A DNA stretch of 12,669 nt from CBFGTJ01 sp965651815 (GTDB lineage Bacteria; Actinomycetota; Acidimicrobiia; Acidimicrobiales; Microtrichaceae). A program made the position numbers and the translations under genes. The notes under the pieces are model-generated. The model did no database searches. It was not told the origin of the DNA and saw only the letters and a program-made list of their open reading frames with translations. The DNA is taken from NCBI GenBank assembly GCA_965651815.1, contig CBFGTJ010000089.1, positions 1 to 12,669 on the forward strand, in the 5' to 3' direction. Of this stretch, positions 1 to 5,932 are shown piece after piece (position 1 is the stretch's first letter; each line of letters starts with the position of its first letter).

Positions 1-49
1 TGGGGAGCACAGAGAGGGGCGGGCCCGGCGCCCGGGCCTCGTCGAGCGC

Positions 50-517
50 GTGAAGGGCGTGAAGGTGCCCGGTGCCGTGCTCGCCTCACGGCCGTTCCGG
101 GCGGTGGCGCCGCGGGTGATCCCACCGGCGCACCGGTTCGTCCTGCGGGTCACGGGCGGGCGCACGATGCTCGACTCCGCCGCCCAGCCGATGCTGATGC
201 TCTACACGACCGGTGCCCGCACCGGCCTGGAGCGCGAGACCCCGATCGCCGCGGTGCCGCGGCCGGACGGGCGCTTCCTGGTGGTGGGCAGCAACTTCGC
301 GCGGGCATCCCACCCGGCGTGGACGGCCAACCTGCTCGCGCACCCGTCCGCCCGCGTCATGTACCGCGGCTCGACGTTCCCCGTGACCGCGCGGCTGTTG
401 ACCGGGGACGAGCGGGCCGCGTGCTGGGAGGAGCTGCTCGAGTGGTACCCGGGCTGGCGCGACTACCTCGAGGTGACCGACCGCGAGTTCCGCGTGTTCG
501 AGCTCACCCCTGCCTGA
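50..517 (+). CDS. DUF385 / nitroreductase-family deazaflavin (F420)-dependent oxidoreductase
   Basis: The product is a 155-residue protein of the actinobacterial Ddn/FGD-like DUF385 family, split-barrel proteins that bind F420 or related flavins and reduce quinones or other acceptors. The sequence shows the typical core LMLYTTGARTGLERETPI, then a VVGSNFARASHPAW segment and NLLAHPSARVMYRG, ending in the usual YPGWRDYLEVTDREFRVFEL tail. These parts sit at roughly residues 48-65, 78-91 and 94-107, plus the C-terminal 30 residues. The length is normal for the family. There is no signal peptide or transmembrane segment, so it should be cytosolic. The start is uncertain: GTG codons lie at 50, 59 and 65, none with a clear ribosome site, and the frame stays open to the left edge, so a longer N-terminus is possible. 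The gene converges on the lipoprotein gene at 602-2029. The physiological substrate cannot be read from the sequence. Confidence 0.85.
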   Translation: MKGVKVPGAVLASRPFRAVAPRVIPPAHRFVLRVTGGRTMLDSAAQPMLMLYTTGARTGLERETPIAAVPRPDGRFLVVGSNFARASHPAWTANLLAHPSARVMYRGSTFPVTARLLTGDERAACWEELLEWYPGWRDYLEVTDREFRVFELTPA

Positions 518-532
518 CTCCTCCCTGCCTGA

Positions 533-578
533 TCTGTGTCCCGGAAGTGAGGGTGCACCCTCACTTCCGGTACACAGA
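533..578. terminator. 46-bp near-perfect palindrome between convergent genes, probable bidirectional terminator
   Basis: The two halves are reverse complements with one mismatched pair (540/571). The inner 30 bases (541-570) are a perfect palindrome: a 15-base arm, CCGGAAGTGAGGGTG, followed at once by its complement, so RNA from either strand can form a long stem. It lies 16 bases after the stop of the DUF385 gene and 24 bases after the stop of the convergent lipoprotein gene, the place expected for a shared terminator. There is no T-tract on either side, so it is not a classic intrinsic terminator. A dispersed REP-like element or a protein-binding palindrome is an alternative. Confidence 0.65.
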
Positions 579-601
579 ACGGAGGGGGTCCGGGGGACGG
601 G

Positions 602-2029
602 TCAGCGGTCGGGGTCGACCACGCCCTCGCCGATGTCCGCGCGCACCTCGGTCACCGCGTCGTCGCCGCCGCAGTGGAAGCCGAGCCCGTCGTCGTCCTC
701 GCTGCCGATCTCGGGGAACAGGCGGGTGAACTTGCCGTCCTCCACCGTGAGCAGCATCGTGCACGGGCTCGCCACCGCGTCGGGCCCGTCCTCGGGGTCG
801 GTGGGGGAGTGCAGCCCGCCGCCGGTCCACTCCTCGACCGCGGCCGCCTCCTCGAGGATGCAGCTGCGCGTGAGGACGCCGTCGTTGCGCTCGCCGCACG
901 CGTTCGCCGCGGTGACGAAGAGCAGCCACGCCGACATCGAGTCCATGCCGAGCAGCGCCTTCTCGCCGTCGGGCACGTAGCGGTCCATCAGGTCGAGGTA
1001 CTTCCGGGTGGCCGGCCAACGGTCGGCCTCCTCGAAGGGGTGCTGGTACATGCGGATCACCGCGCCCTCGACCACGTCCTCGCCCGCCTTGAACAGGAGC
1101 GGGTCGTAGGCGGTGGCCTCGAGCAGCGGCACGCCGACCCAACCGTTCTGCCGCATCACGGCGAGCACGGTGGCAAGGTCGCCGGAGTCGCCGACCCAGG
1201 TGAGCGAGGTCGGGTCCTCCTCCAGCAGGCTGAGCGCGAGCGGCGTCCAGTCGGTCGTGCCCACCACGGGGTAGGACACCGCCGCGACCTCCTCCATGCC
1301 GCCGACGTCCTCGGCGATCGCCTCGTACTTCAGCTTCGGGATCTCGAGGGCGGGGATGTCGCCCCACGCGACGGCCCAGCGCTCGGCGGCCTCGGGGAAC
1401 AGCTCCTTGAAGTCCCGGAACCAGACGTTGCCGGTCGTCGACGACGGGTTCGGGATCGGCTGCACCTGACCGTTGGACTCGGCCTTCTCGGTGGACACCG
1501 CGTAGGCGGGGATGTCGATGAGCCCGCAGCGGTGGAAGTCGGTCCCCTCGTTGCCGGAGAACTGCAGGTTGTCCTGGGCCATGCCGCCGCCGACCATCGC
1601 GAACACGTCGGTGCACGCCGTGGCCATCGCCGCCTCGACGTCGAACAGCGCGGCGGGGAGGTCGACGATCTCGATCTCGAGGCCGCCGACGCCGCCCTGC
1701 TCGTTGCACCACTCGACGAAGGCGACCGACGCGTCCCAGATCGTCTTCTGCAGCCCCGGTCGCAGCGACGAGGTCCGGTCGTTGCCGACGCCGATGTGGA
1801 GCTTGTCGGTGCCGCGCCCCGCCTCGGACGCCTCGACCGTCAGCTCGCCGGGGCCGCACGGCGCCTCGAGGTCGCCGAAGTCGGCATCGTCCGCGGGTGC
1901 GGCGGACTCCGCGCCCGTGGTCGAGGTGCCGTCCTCGGACCCCGTCGAACCCTCCCCGCTGGCACCGCACGCCGTCGCCAGCAACGCGGCCACCAGCAGC
2001 GCCGCGAGCACCGTCCCCACTCGTCGCAT
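602..2029 (-). CDS. ABC-type branched-chain-amino-acid-like substrate-binding lipoprotein (periplasmic binding fold type 1)
   Basis: The product is a 475-residue exported lipoprotein that should capture a small solute outside the membrane. The N-terminus MRRVGTVLAALLVAALLATAC is a lipoprotein signal with the lipid-modified Cys at 21, followed by an acidic Ser/Thr/Gly-rich linker to about residue 55. The rest resembles type-1 periplasmic binding proteins (Leu/Ile/Val-binding class). A first lobe contains ASVAFVEWCNEQGGVGG, and later segments include TTDWTPLALSLL and WVGDSGDLATVLAVMRQNGW, typical of the second lobe. The start at 2029 is chosen because it gives the signal peptide and has GGGGGG just upstream; the frame stays open beyond it into the neighbouring gene. 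No permease or ATPase gene is adjacent, so it is an orphan receptor here. It diverges from the SnoaL-like gene across paired operators at 2047-2080. The ligand is unknown. Confidence 0.87.
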   Translation of the reverse strand: MRRVGTVLAALLVAALLATACGASGEGSTGSEDGTSTTGAESAAPADDADFGDLEAPCGPGELTVEASEAGRGTDKLHIGVGNDRTSSLRPGLQKTIWDASVAFVEWCNEQGGVGGLEIEIVDLPAALFDVEAAMATACTDVFAMVGGGMAQDNLQFSGNEGTDFHRCGLIDIPAYAVSTEKAESNGQVQPIPNPSSTTGNVWFRDFKELFPEAAERWAVAWGDIPALEIPKLKYEAIAEDVGGMEEVAAVSYPVVGTTDWTPLALSLLEEDPTSLTWVGDSGDLATVLAVMRQNGWVGVPLLEATAYDPLLFKAGEDVVEGAVIRMYQHPFEEADRWPATRKYLDLMDRYVPDGEKALLGMDSMSAWLLFVTAANACGERNDGVLTRSCILEEAAAVEEWTGGGLHSPTDPEDGPDAVASPCTMLLTVEDGKFTRLFPEIGSEDDDGLGFHCGGDDAVTEVRADIGEGVVDPDR

Positions 2030-2046
2030 CGTCCCCCCGGATCGCT

Positions 2047-2080
2047 GTAACGATGTTATCGTCGTGGATAACGACGTTAC
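2047..2080. promoter_or_regulatory. Paired operator: two TAAC-N3-GTTA dyads 21 bp apart in a divergent promoter
   Basis: TAACGATGTTA (2048-2058) and TAACGACGTTA (2069-2079) are two 11-bp dyads of the form TAAC-N3-GTTA. Their starts are 21 bp apart, two helical turns, so bound dimers would sit on the same DNA face. The whole block is also an imperfect inverted repeat, 12 of 14 bases matching between 2047-2060 and 2067-2080. It is an AT-rich island 18 bases upstream of the lipoprotein start and 62 upstream of the SnoaL-like gene. This is the layout expected for a TetR-like repressor. Which regulator binds is unknown. Confidence 0.6.
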
Positions 2081-2141
2081 ACGGCTCGGCGGTGGCGCGT
2101 GCGACGCTGCGTCGAGCCGGCCGGTGACCAGGGGGGACACG

Positions 2142-2615
2142 ATGGACGACTCCGGCCAGCAGGCGGCGATCACCGTCGCGGAGGCCCAGGAGCTGCTCTC
2201 GCGCTGGTGGTTCCTGTACGACGAGGGCAGGTTCGACGAGCTCGCCGCGCTGTTCACCGACGACGCCGTGTTCCGGTGCCGCAGCGATTCGGGCGCCTCC
2301 GAGTACGAGGAGTTCGTGCGCGCCGACCTGTCCGGTCGTGACGAGGTGATGGCGTGGCAGGTGCAGCACCGCTCCGAGAGCCCGTACCCGCTGCGGCACC
2401 ACGGCACGAACTTCCACCTGACCGACCGGGGCACGGACGAGGTCGGGTTCCGCTCCTACATCTTCGTGACGCAGGTCGAGTCGGTGCTGCCGGTCGGCGT
2501 GTCCAGCGCGGTGGTCGAGGGCACGGTCCGGCGCGAGGGCGGTGGGCTCCGCCTGTCCCGACTGGAGCTCGTGCTGGACATGACGACCTCGGCGCCGTTC
2601 AAGGACCGGGCCTGA
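2142..2615 (+). CDS. NTF2-like / SnoaL-like domain protein
   Basis: The product is a 157-residue single-domain protein of the nuclear transport factor 2 / SnoaL-like superfamily, cone-shaped alpha+beta barrels acting as small isomerases, hydratases, dehydratases or ligand-binding subunits. The hallmark N-terminal helices and first strand are seen in ELLSRWWFLYDEGRFDELAALF followed by TDDAVFRCRSDSG, about residues 17-50. A central histidine-containing segment follows (PLRHHGTNFHLTD, about 85-97), then the C-terminal beta-strands. The ATG at 2142 is preceded by GGGGGGACAC, a good ribosome site; the divergent lipoprotein gene has the same GGGGGGAC leader, so both genes share translation signals as well as the operator region. 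The substrate is not predictable. In actinobacteria such genes often sit near steroid, aromatic or fatty-acid degradation genes, which agrees with the crotonase and SDR genes further on but does not prove a link. Confidence 0.78.
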   Translation: MDDSGQQAAITVAEAQELLSRWWFLYDEGRFDELAALFTDDAVFRCRSDSGASEYEEFVRADLSGRDEVMAWQVQHRSESPYPLRHHGTNFHLTDRGTDEVGFRSYIFVTQVESVLPVGVSSAVVEGTVRREGGGLRLSRLELVLDMTTSAPFKDRA

Positions 2616-2658
2616 GCCCGAGGGTCCCGGCGTGTGGAGCCGCGTTCCGAGGAGAAGG

Positions 2659-2671
2659 TTGACTCGGTCCA
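2659..2671 (+). promoter_or_regulatory. TTGACTCGGTCCA motif upstream of the MarR gene (operator and/or promoter element)
   Basis: TTGACTCGGTCCA is an imperfect dyad (TTGAC-N3-GTCCA, one mismatch). It matches 11 of 13 bases of TTGACTCCGTCAA at 5891-5903 in the other regulated promoter of this window. A TAGGTT (2673-2678) of the actinobacterial TANNNT -10 type follows, ending 6 bases before an ATG at 2685, a geometry typical of leaderless starts. The distance from TTGACT to TAGGTT is too short for a -35/-10 pair, so the motif is more likely an operator than a -35 box. Confidence 0.45.
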
Positions 2672-2684
2672 CTAGGTTGCTCCC

Positions 2685-2741
2685 ATGCGCGGGCGACGGT
2701 TCGTGGGACGCCGGTGGTGCGTGGGGGGCGCGGTCCGGTGA
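2685..2741 (+). CDS. Possible 18-codon leader peptide overlapping the MarR start
   Basis: An ATG at 2685 opens a short frame reading MRGRRFVGRRWCVGGAVR that stops at TGA 2739-2741. The stop overlaps the GTG start of the MarR gene in the four-base arrangement GTGA (2738-2741), the classic geometry for translational coupling. The ATG lies 6 bases after a TAGGTT -10-like element and has no Shine-Dalgarno sequence, which fits leaderless translation. The peptide is strongly basic with one Trp and one Cys. It is small enough to arise by chance in GC-rich DNA, and no conservation test was possible. Confidence 0.3.
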   Translation: MRGRRFVGRRWCVGGAVR

Positions 2742-3196
2742 GCGACCCGCACGACGAGCTGCTGCTCGCGATCCAGCGGCTCGGGCGGCTCATGGGCAGC
2801 CGGCAGGTGTCCTCACGCCTCGCCGAGGCGGCGGGTGCGCGGGTCGGCCAGCAGGGGGTGCAGATCCTGCGGGTCCTGCTCCGGCACGGCGAACAGCCCG
2901 TCGCCGGCCTGGCCGCTGCCGCACAGATGGACATCTCGGCGGTGAGCCGGCAGCTGCACCCGCTCGAGGACGCGGGCCTGGTCCGGCGTGGCACCGCGGC
3001 CGACGACGGCCGCGTGGCCCTGGTCTCGCTCACCCCCGCGGGGCGCCGCCTCGCCGAGCGCATCCGGGAGGTGGGCGTGCAGCACCTGCGCGACTCGCTG
3101 CGTGACTGGTCCGCGGCCGACACCCGCCACCTGGCCCGACTCATGTCCCGTCTGGTCGATGACCTGCAGCAGACCGAGGTGCCGACGCCGGAGTGA
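2738..3196 (+). CDS. MarR-family winged helix-turn-helix transcriptional regulator
   Basis: The product is a 152-residue MarR-type regulator, normally a dimer that represses nearby genes and is released by small phenolic or acyl ligands. The central winged helix is clear: PVAGLAAAAQMDISAVSRQLHPLEDAGLVRR (about residues 54-84) carries the recognition helix, followed by the wing with the family motif DDGRVALVSLTPAGRRLAERI. N- and C-terminal helices form the dimer interface. I chose the GTG at 2738 because it has GGGGGG about nine bases upstream and gives a normal N-terminus; in-frame GTGs at 2714 and 2717 would add up to eight residues. It lies 39 bases before the DegT-like gene on the same strand, so the two are probably co-transcribed. 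It is preceded by a TTGACTCGGTCCA element that may be its operator or that of another regulator. Confidence 0.88.
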   Translation: MSDPHDELLLAIQRLGRLMGSRQVSSRLAEAAGARVGQQGVQILRVLLRHGEQPVAGLAAAAQMDISAVSRQLHPLEDAGLVRRGTAADDGRVALVSLTPAGRRLAERIREVGVQHLRDSLRDWSAADTRHLARLMSRLVDDLQQTEVPTPE

Positions 3197-3235
3197 GCGT
3201 CGGTCCCGCCGACCCGACCGACCCAAGGAGCCTCC

Positions 3236-4444
3236 ATGTCCAAGCGGATCCTCTACGCCGGCAGCGTGCACGACGACGCCGAGATCGAGGCGTGCCTCGA
3301 GGTGCTGCGCTCCGGTCCGACGGCGTTCCGCATCGGCCGGCGGGTGCGGGCCTTCGAACGTCAGGTCGCCGAGCTGTTCGGCAAGGCGGACGGCATCGCC
3401 GTCAACTCCGGCTCCTCCGCGCTGTACCTGGCGGTGGAGCTGCTCGACCTGCCGCCGGGCTCCGAGGTGCTCACCTCGGTGCTGACGTTCTCCACCGACG
3501 TCGCCGCGCTGGTGCGCGCCGGGCTCGTGCCCGTGTTCGTCGACGTCGAGCCCGACACCTACAACGTCGACGTCGACGCGCTGGAGCGCCTGGTCGGGCC
3601 CGACACCAGGGCGATGCTGGTGCCGAACCTCGTCGGCAACGCGCCCGACTGGGACCGCCTGCGCGCGGTCGCCGACCGCCACGACCTGCTGGTCATCGAG
3701 GACTCCTGTGACGCGCTCGGCGCACGGCTGCGCGGCACGCCCACCGGCACGCGCTCCGACCTCAGCGTCACCAGCTTCGCCGCCTCGCACATCATCACCG
3801 CGGCCGGCAACGGCGGCATGGTGCTGCTCGACGACGAGGCCCTGCGCGACCGCGGGCTGCTGCTGCGGCGGTGGGGGCGCAGCAGCGAGGTGCAGTTCTA
3901 CGGCACCCGCAAGGGCGACCAGCGCTTCCTCGCCCAGGTGGACGGCATGGAGTACGACAGCCTCTTCGTGTTCGAGGAGCTCGGCTGGAACTTCGAGCCC
4001 TCGGAGCTCGGCGCGGCCTTCGGCCTCGAGCAGCTGAAGAAGCTGCCGCACAACCACGAGGTCCGCCAGCGCAACTTCGCCCGGCTGCACGAGCTGCTGT
4101 CCGGGTACCCCGGCATCGTCACGCCACCGGTGCAGCTCGAGGGGCTCGACACGGCGTGGCTCGCGTTCCCCTTCGTCGTCGAGCCCGGCGGCGGCCTGAC
4201 CCGCGGCGAGGTGCAGCAGCAGCTGGAGGCGCGGGGCATCGACACCCGGATGGTGTGGACGGGCAACGTGCTGCGCCAGCCGATGATGCGCGGCGTCGCC
4301 CACCGCGCCGATCCCGCCGGCTACCCGAACGCGGACCGGGTGATGGAGCACGGCCTGCTGCTGCCGTGCAACCACGGGCTCTCCGAGGCCGACCTCGACT
4401 TCGTGTGCAGCGCGCTCGCCGAGGTCCTGGACCCCGCCGCCTGA
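3236..4444 (+). CDS. DegT/DnrJ/EryC1-fold PLP enzyme with His in place of catalytic Lys; NDP-4-keto-6-deoxyhexose 3-dehydratase-like
   Basis: The product is a 402-residue fold-type I PLP/PMP enzyme of the sugar aminotransferase family. Visible landmarks are NSGSSAL (57-63), the phosphate/cofactor pocket; TFSTDVAALVRAGLVPVFVDVEPDTYNVD (84-112); and VIEDSCDALG (153-162), with Asp156 for the pyridine nitrogen. The Schiff-base segment reads TSFAASHIITAAGNGG (179-194), so the usual Lys is His185. A His here is the signature of 3-dehydratases such as RfbH/DdhC (E1) and ColD, which use PMP to remove the C3 hydroxyl. Segments at 213-215 (WGR) and GNVLRQPMMRGV near the C-terminus also resemble E1. Cys158 lies 27 residues before His185, the same spacing as Cys193-His220 in E1, but the other Fe-S cysteines are replaced (Ser217, Val219, Gly227). 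AAGGAG at 3225-3230 is a strong ribosome site. The gene follows MarR and its stop abuts the convergent TetR stop. No sugar-nucleotide genes are nearby, so the substrate is open. Confidence 0.85.
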   Translation: MSKRILYAGSVHDDAEIEACLEVLRSGPTAFRIGRRVRAFERQVAELFGKADGIAVNSGSSALYLAVELLDLPPGSEVLTSVLTFSTDVAALVRAGLVPVFVDVEPDTYNVDVDALERLVGPDTRAMLVPNLVGNAPDWDRLRAVADRHDLLVIEDSCDALGARLRGTPTGTRSDLSVTSFAASHIITAAGNGGMVLLDDEALRDRGLLLRRWGRSSEVQFYGTRKGDQRFLAQVDGMEYDSLFVFEELGWNFEPSELGAAFGLEQLKKLPHNHEVRQRNFARLHELLSGYPGIVTPPVQLEGLDTAWLAFPFVVEPGGGLTRGEVQQQLEARGIDTRMVWTGNVLRQPMMRGVAHRADPAGYPNADRVMEHGLLLPCNHGLSEADLDFVCSALAEVLDPAA

Positions 4445-5038
4445 CTACCCGGACGCGGCCGGTGGTGCGAGGCCGCGCACCAAGCGGGCCACGACCTCGC
4501 CGACGTCCTCGCCGGCGGGCAGCTCGAGCCCGATCACCTCGAGCACGCCGAGGCCCAGCTCCATCGCCCACAGCAGCGTGACCACCGCGCGGATGTCGAG
4601 GGTCGGGTCGATCTCCGCCCGCTCCTGCCACACCCGGTAGATCTCGCTCCACTCGTCGAGCTTCCCGGACTGGTCCTCCAGCAGGCGCTCGCGCACCTCG
4701 GCGTCACCGCGCCCCGCGACCGCGCCCTCGACGAGCAGCGCGCGGAGCTGCCGCCGCTCCTCGTACCCCCCGAAGATGTGCCCGAGCACGTCGGCGACCT
4801 CGCTGACCCCCTCGGGCGGGTCCTCCACCATCCCGGCGACGAGGTCCTCGTAGATGTGCGTGTCGATGGCGGCCAGCAGCAGGTCGGCCTTCGAACGGAA
4901 GTTGCCGTAGATCGCCCCGCTCGTCAGCTGCGAGCGTGCCGCGAGGTCGCGCACCGACGCGGCCGCGTAGCCCTCCTCGGCGAAGACCTTCGAGGCCAGC
5001 TCGAGGAGGCGCTCACGCGTGGTCGGTTGGTCGGCCAT
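4445..5038 (-). CDS. TetR/AcrR-family transcriptional regulator
   Basis: The product is a 197-residue TetR-type repressor. The N-terminal helix-turn-helix is textbook: TTRERLLELASKVFAEEGYAAASVRDLAARSQLTSGAIYGNFRSKADLLLAAI (about residues 6-58), with the recognition helix around 38-47. The remaining helices form the ligand-binding and dimerisation domain, which is too variable to name a ligand. The ATG at 5038 is preferred because it gives the usual short N-terminal arm; an in-frame start at 5074 would overlap the end of the upstream SDR gene. It is the second gene of a minus-strand operon, 16 bases after the SDR stop, so it is made together with that enzyme and may autoregulate through the promoter region at 5826-5932. 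Its stop codon directly abuts the stop of the DegT-like gene with no spacer. Confidence 0.92.
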   Translation of the reverse strand: MADQPTTRERLLELASKVFAEEGYAAASVRDLAARSQLTSGAIYGNFRSKADLLLAAIDTHIYEDLVAGMVEDPPEGVSEVADVLGHIFGGYEERRQLRALLVEGAVAGRGDAEVRERLLEDQSGKLDEWSEIYRVWQERAEIDPTLDIRAVVTLLWAMELGLGVLEVIGLELPAGEDVGEVVARLVRGLAPPAASG

Positions 5039-5054
5039 GGCGGCGATCGTAGGT

Positions 5055-5825
5055 TCAGTGCGGGACCATGCCACCGTCCACGAGCAGCACCTGGCCGGTG
5101 ATGAAGCTGCCCGCGTCGGAGGTCAGCAGCAGCGCGGGGCCCACCATCTCGTCGGGGTGCGCCATGCGCTTGAGCAGCATCACCTCGGTCATGACCTGCT
5201 GCATCTCCGGCGTGTTCGCCCGCACCATGTCGGTGTCGACGGTCCCCGGCGCCATCGCGTTCACGCGGATGCCGTGCGGCGCGAGCTCGGCTGCGGCGGC
5301 GCGGGTGTAGGAGAGCAGCCCGGCCTTGCCGATCCCGTACATGGACACCCACGACGAGAACATGAACGCCGCGCCGGAGATCACGTTGAGCACCGCCGCG
5401 TGCTCGCTGCGCTTCAGGTGCGGCAGCGCCTCCTGCACGAGGAACACGGGGCCACGGAGGTTGACCCCGAGCGACTTCTCCCACGCCTCGGGCGTGTACT
5501 CGCCGATCGGCTGGGCGAGCGCGTTGGCCGCGTTGTTGACCACCACGTCGATGCCGCCGAACTCCTCGACCGCGCGGTCGACGAGCGCGGCGAGCGCGTC
5601 GAGGTCGCCCATGTGCGTCGGCACCCCGATGGCCTCGCCGCCCATGTCGCGCAGGTGCCGCTCGGTCTCCTCGCAGGCCTCGGGGCGGCGGCTCGCGACG
5701 ACCACCTTGGCGCCGGCCGCGCAGTAGCCCTCCGCGAGCGACCGCCCGATCCCCCTGGTGCCGCCGGTGACCACGACCACCCGACCGGTCATGTCGAACA
5801 GCGACTGCAGCTTGGTTGCGTCCAC
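5055..5825 (-). CDS. Short-chain dehydrogenase/reductase (classical SDR, FabG-like)
   Basis: The product is a 256-residue classical SDR, a soluble NAD(P)-dependent oxidoreductase acting on a hydroxy/keto pair. The Rossmann glycine motif TGGTRGIG is at 20-27, NNAAN at 97-101, and the catalytic Ser150, Tyr163 and Lys167 lie in NVISGAAF and YGIGK. The C-terminal substrate/cofactor segments GIRVNAMAPGTVDTDM and FITGQVLLVDGGM are also present, so every canonical element is intact. The GTG at 5825 is chosen because GGGGG lies about eight bases upstream; the frame runs further upstream through the promoter region but with no better start. The gene heads an operon with TetR and diverges from the crotonase operon across TTGACTCCGTCAA. 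That context suggests a hydroxyacyl-CoA or keto-acid type substrate, but this is inference. Confidence 0.92.
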   Translation of the reverse strand: MDATKLQSLFDMTGRVVVVTGGTRGIGRSLAEGYCAAGAKVVVASRRPEACEETERHLRDMGGEAIGVPTHMGDLDALAALVDRAVEEFGGIDVVVNNAANALAQPIGEYTPEAWEKSLGVNLRGPVFLVQEALPHLKRSEHAAVLNVISGAAFMFSSWVSMYGIGKAGLLSYTRAAAAELAPHGIRVNAMAPGTVDTDMVRANTPEMQQVMTEVMLLKRMAHPDEMVGPALLLTSDAGSFITGQVLLVDGGMVPH

Positions 5826-5890
5826 CCCGTGACCCCCTGTGCGCCGGCGCCCCGTGCGGCCGGGAGCGTAGCGGCCGGCCGGCGAGTAGA

Positions 5891-5903
5891 TTGACTCCGT
5901 CAA
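5891..5903. promoter_or_regulatory. TTGACTCCGTCAA dyad in the SDR-TetR / crotonase divergent promoter
   Basis: TTGACTCCGTCAA is a perfect TTGAC-N3-GTCAA dyad, 66 bases upstream of the minus-strand SDR start and 30 bases upstream of the plus-strand crotonase start. With its flanks it is the only AT-richer patch in the 107-bp intergenic region. The position is ideal for one repressor to control both operons, and the TetR encoded in the left operon is the obvious candidate. On the plus strand TTGACT could alternatively act as a -35 box. A near-copy lies at 2659-2671. Confidence 0.55.
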
Positions 5904-5932
5904 GTAAGTCGACGCTAGCGAACGGGGGCGAC

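Noticed and set aside
674..2050. Long plus-strand open frame antisense to the substrate-binding lipoprotein
   Set aside because: Its composition is biased by GC-rich third positions of the real gene and it shows no family motif; the minus strand has a signal peptide and a full binding-protein fold.
2030..2434. N-terminal extension of the lipoprotein to 2434
   Set aside because: It would put 135 unrelated residues before a perfect lipoprotein signal and overlap the divergent SnoaL-like gene and the operators.
2813..4375. 520-codon minus-strand frame antisense to MarR and the DegT-like gene
   Set aside because: Low-complexity His/Gln/Val/Arg-rich translation typical of a shadow frame; both plus-strand genes have clear motifs and ribosome sites.
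4860..5040. Possible second operator for TetR near its own start
   Set aside because: No dyad similar to TTGAC-N3-GTCAA or TAAC-N3-GTTA was found there.
5039..5074. Upstream start for TetR at 5074
   Set aside because: It would overlap the end of the SDR gene and add an atypical arm; ATG 5038 fits the family.
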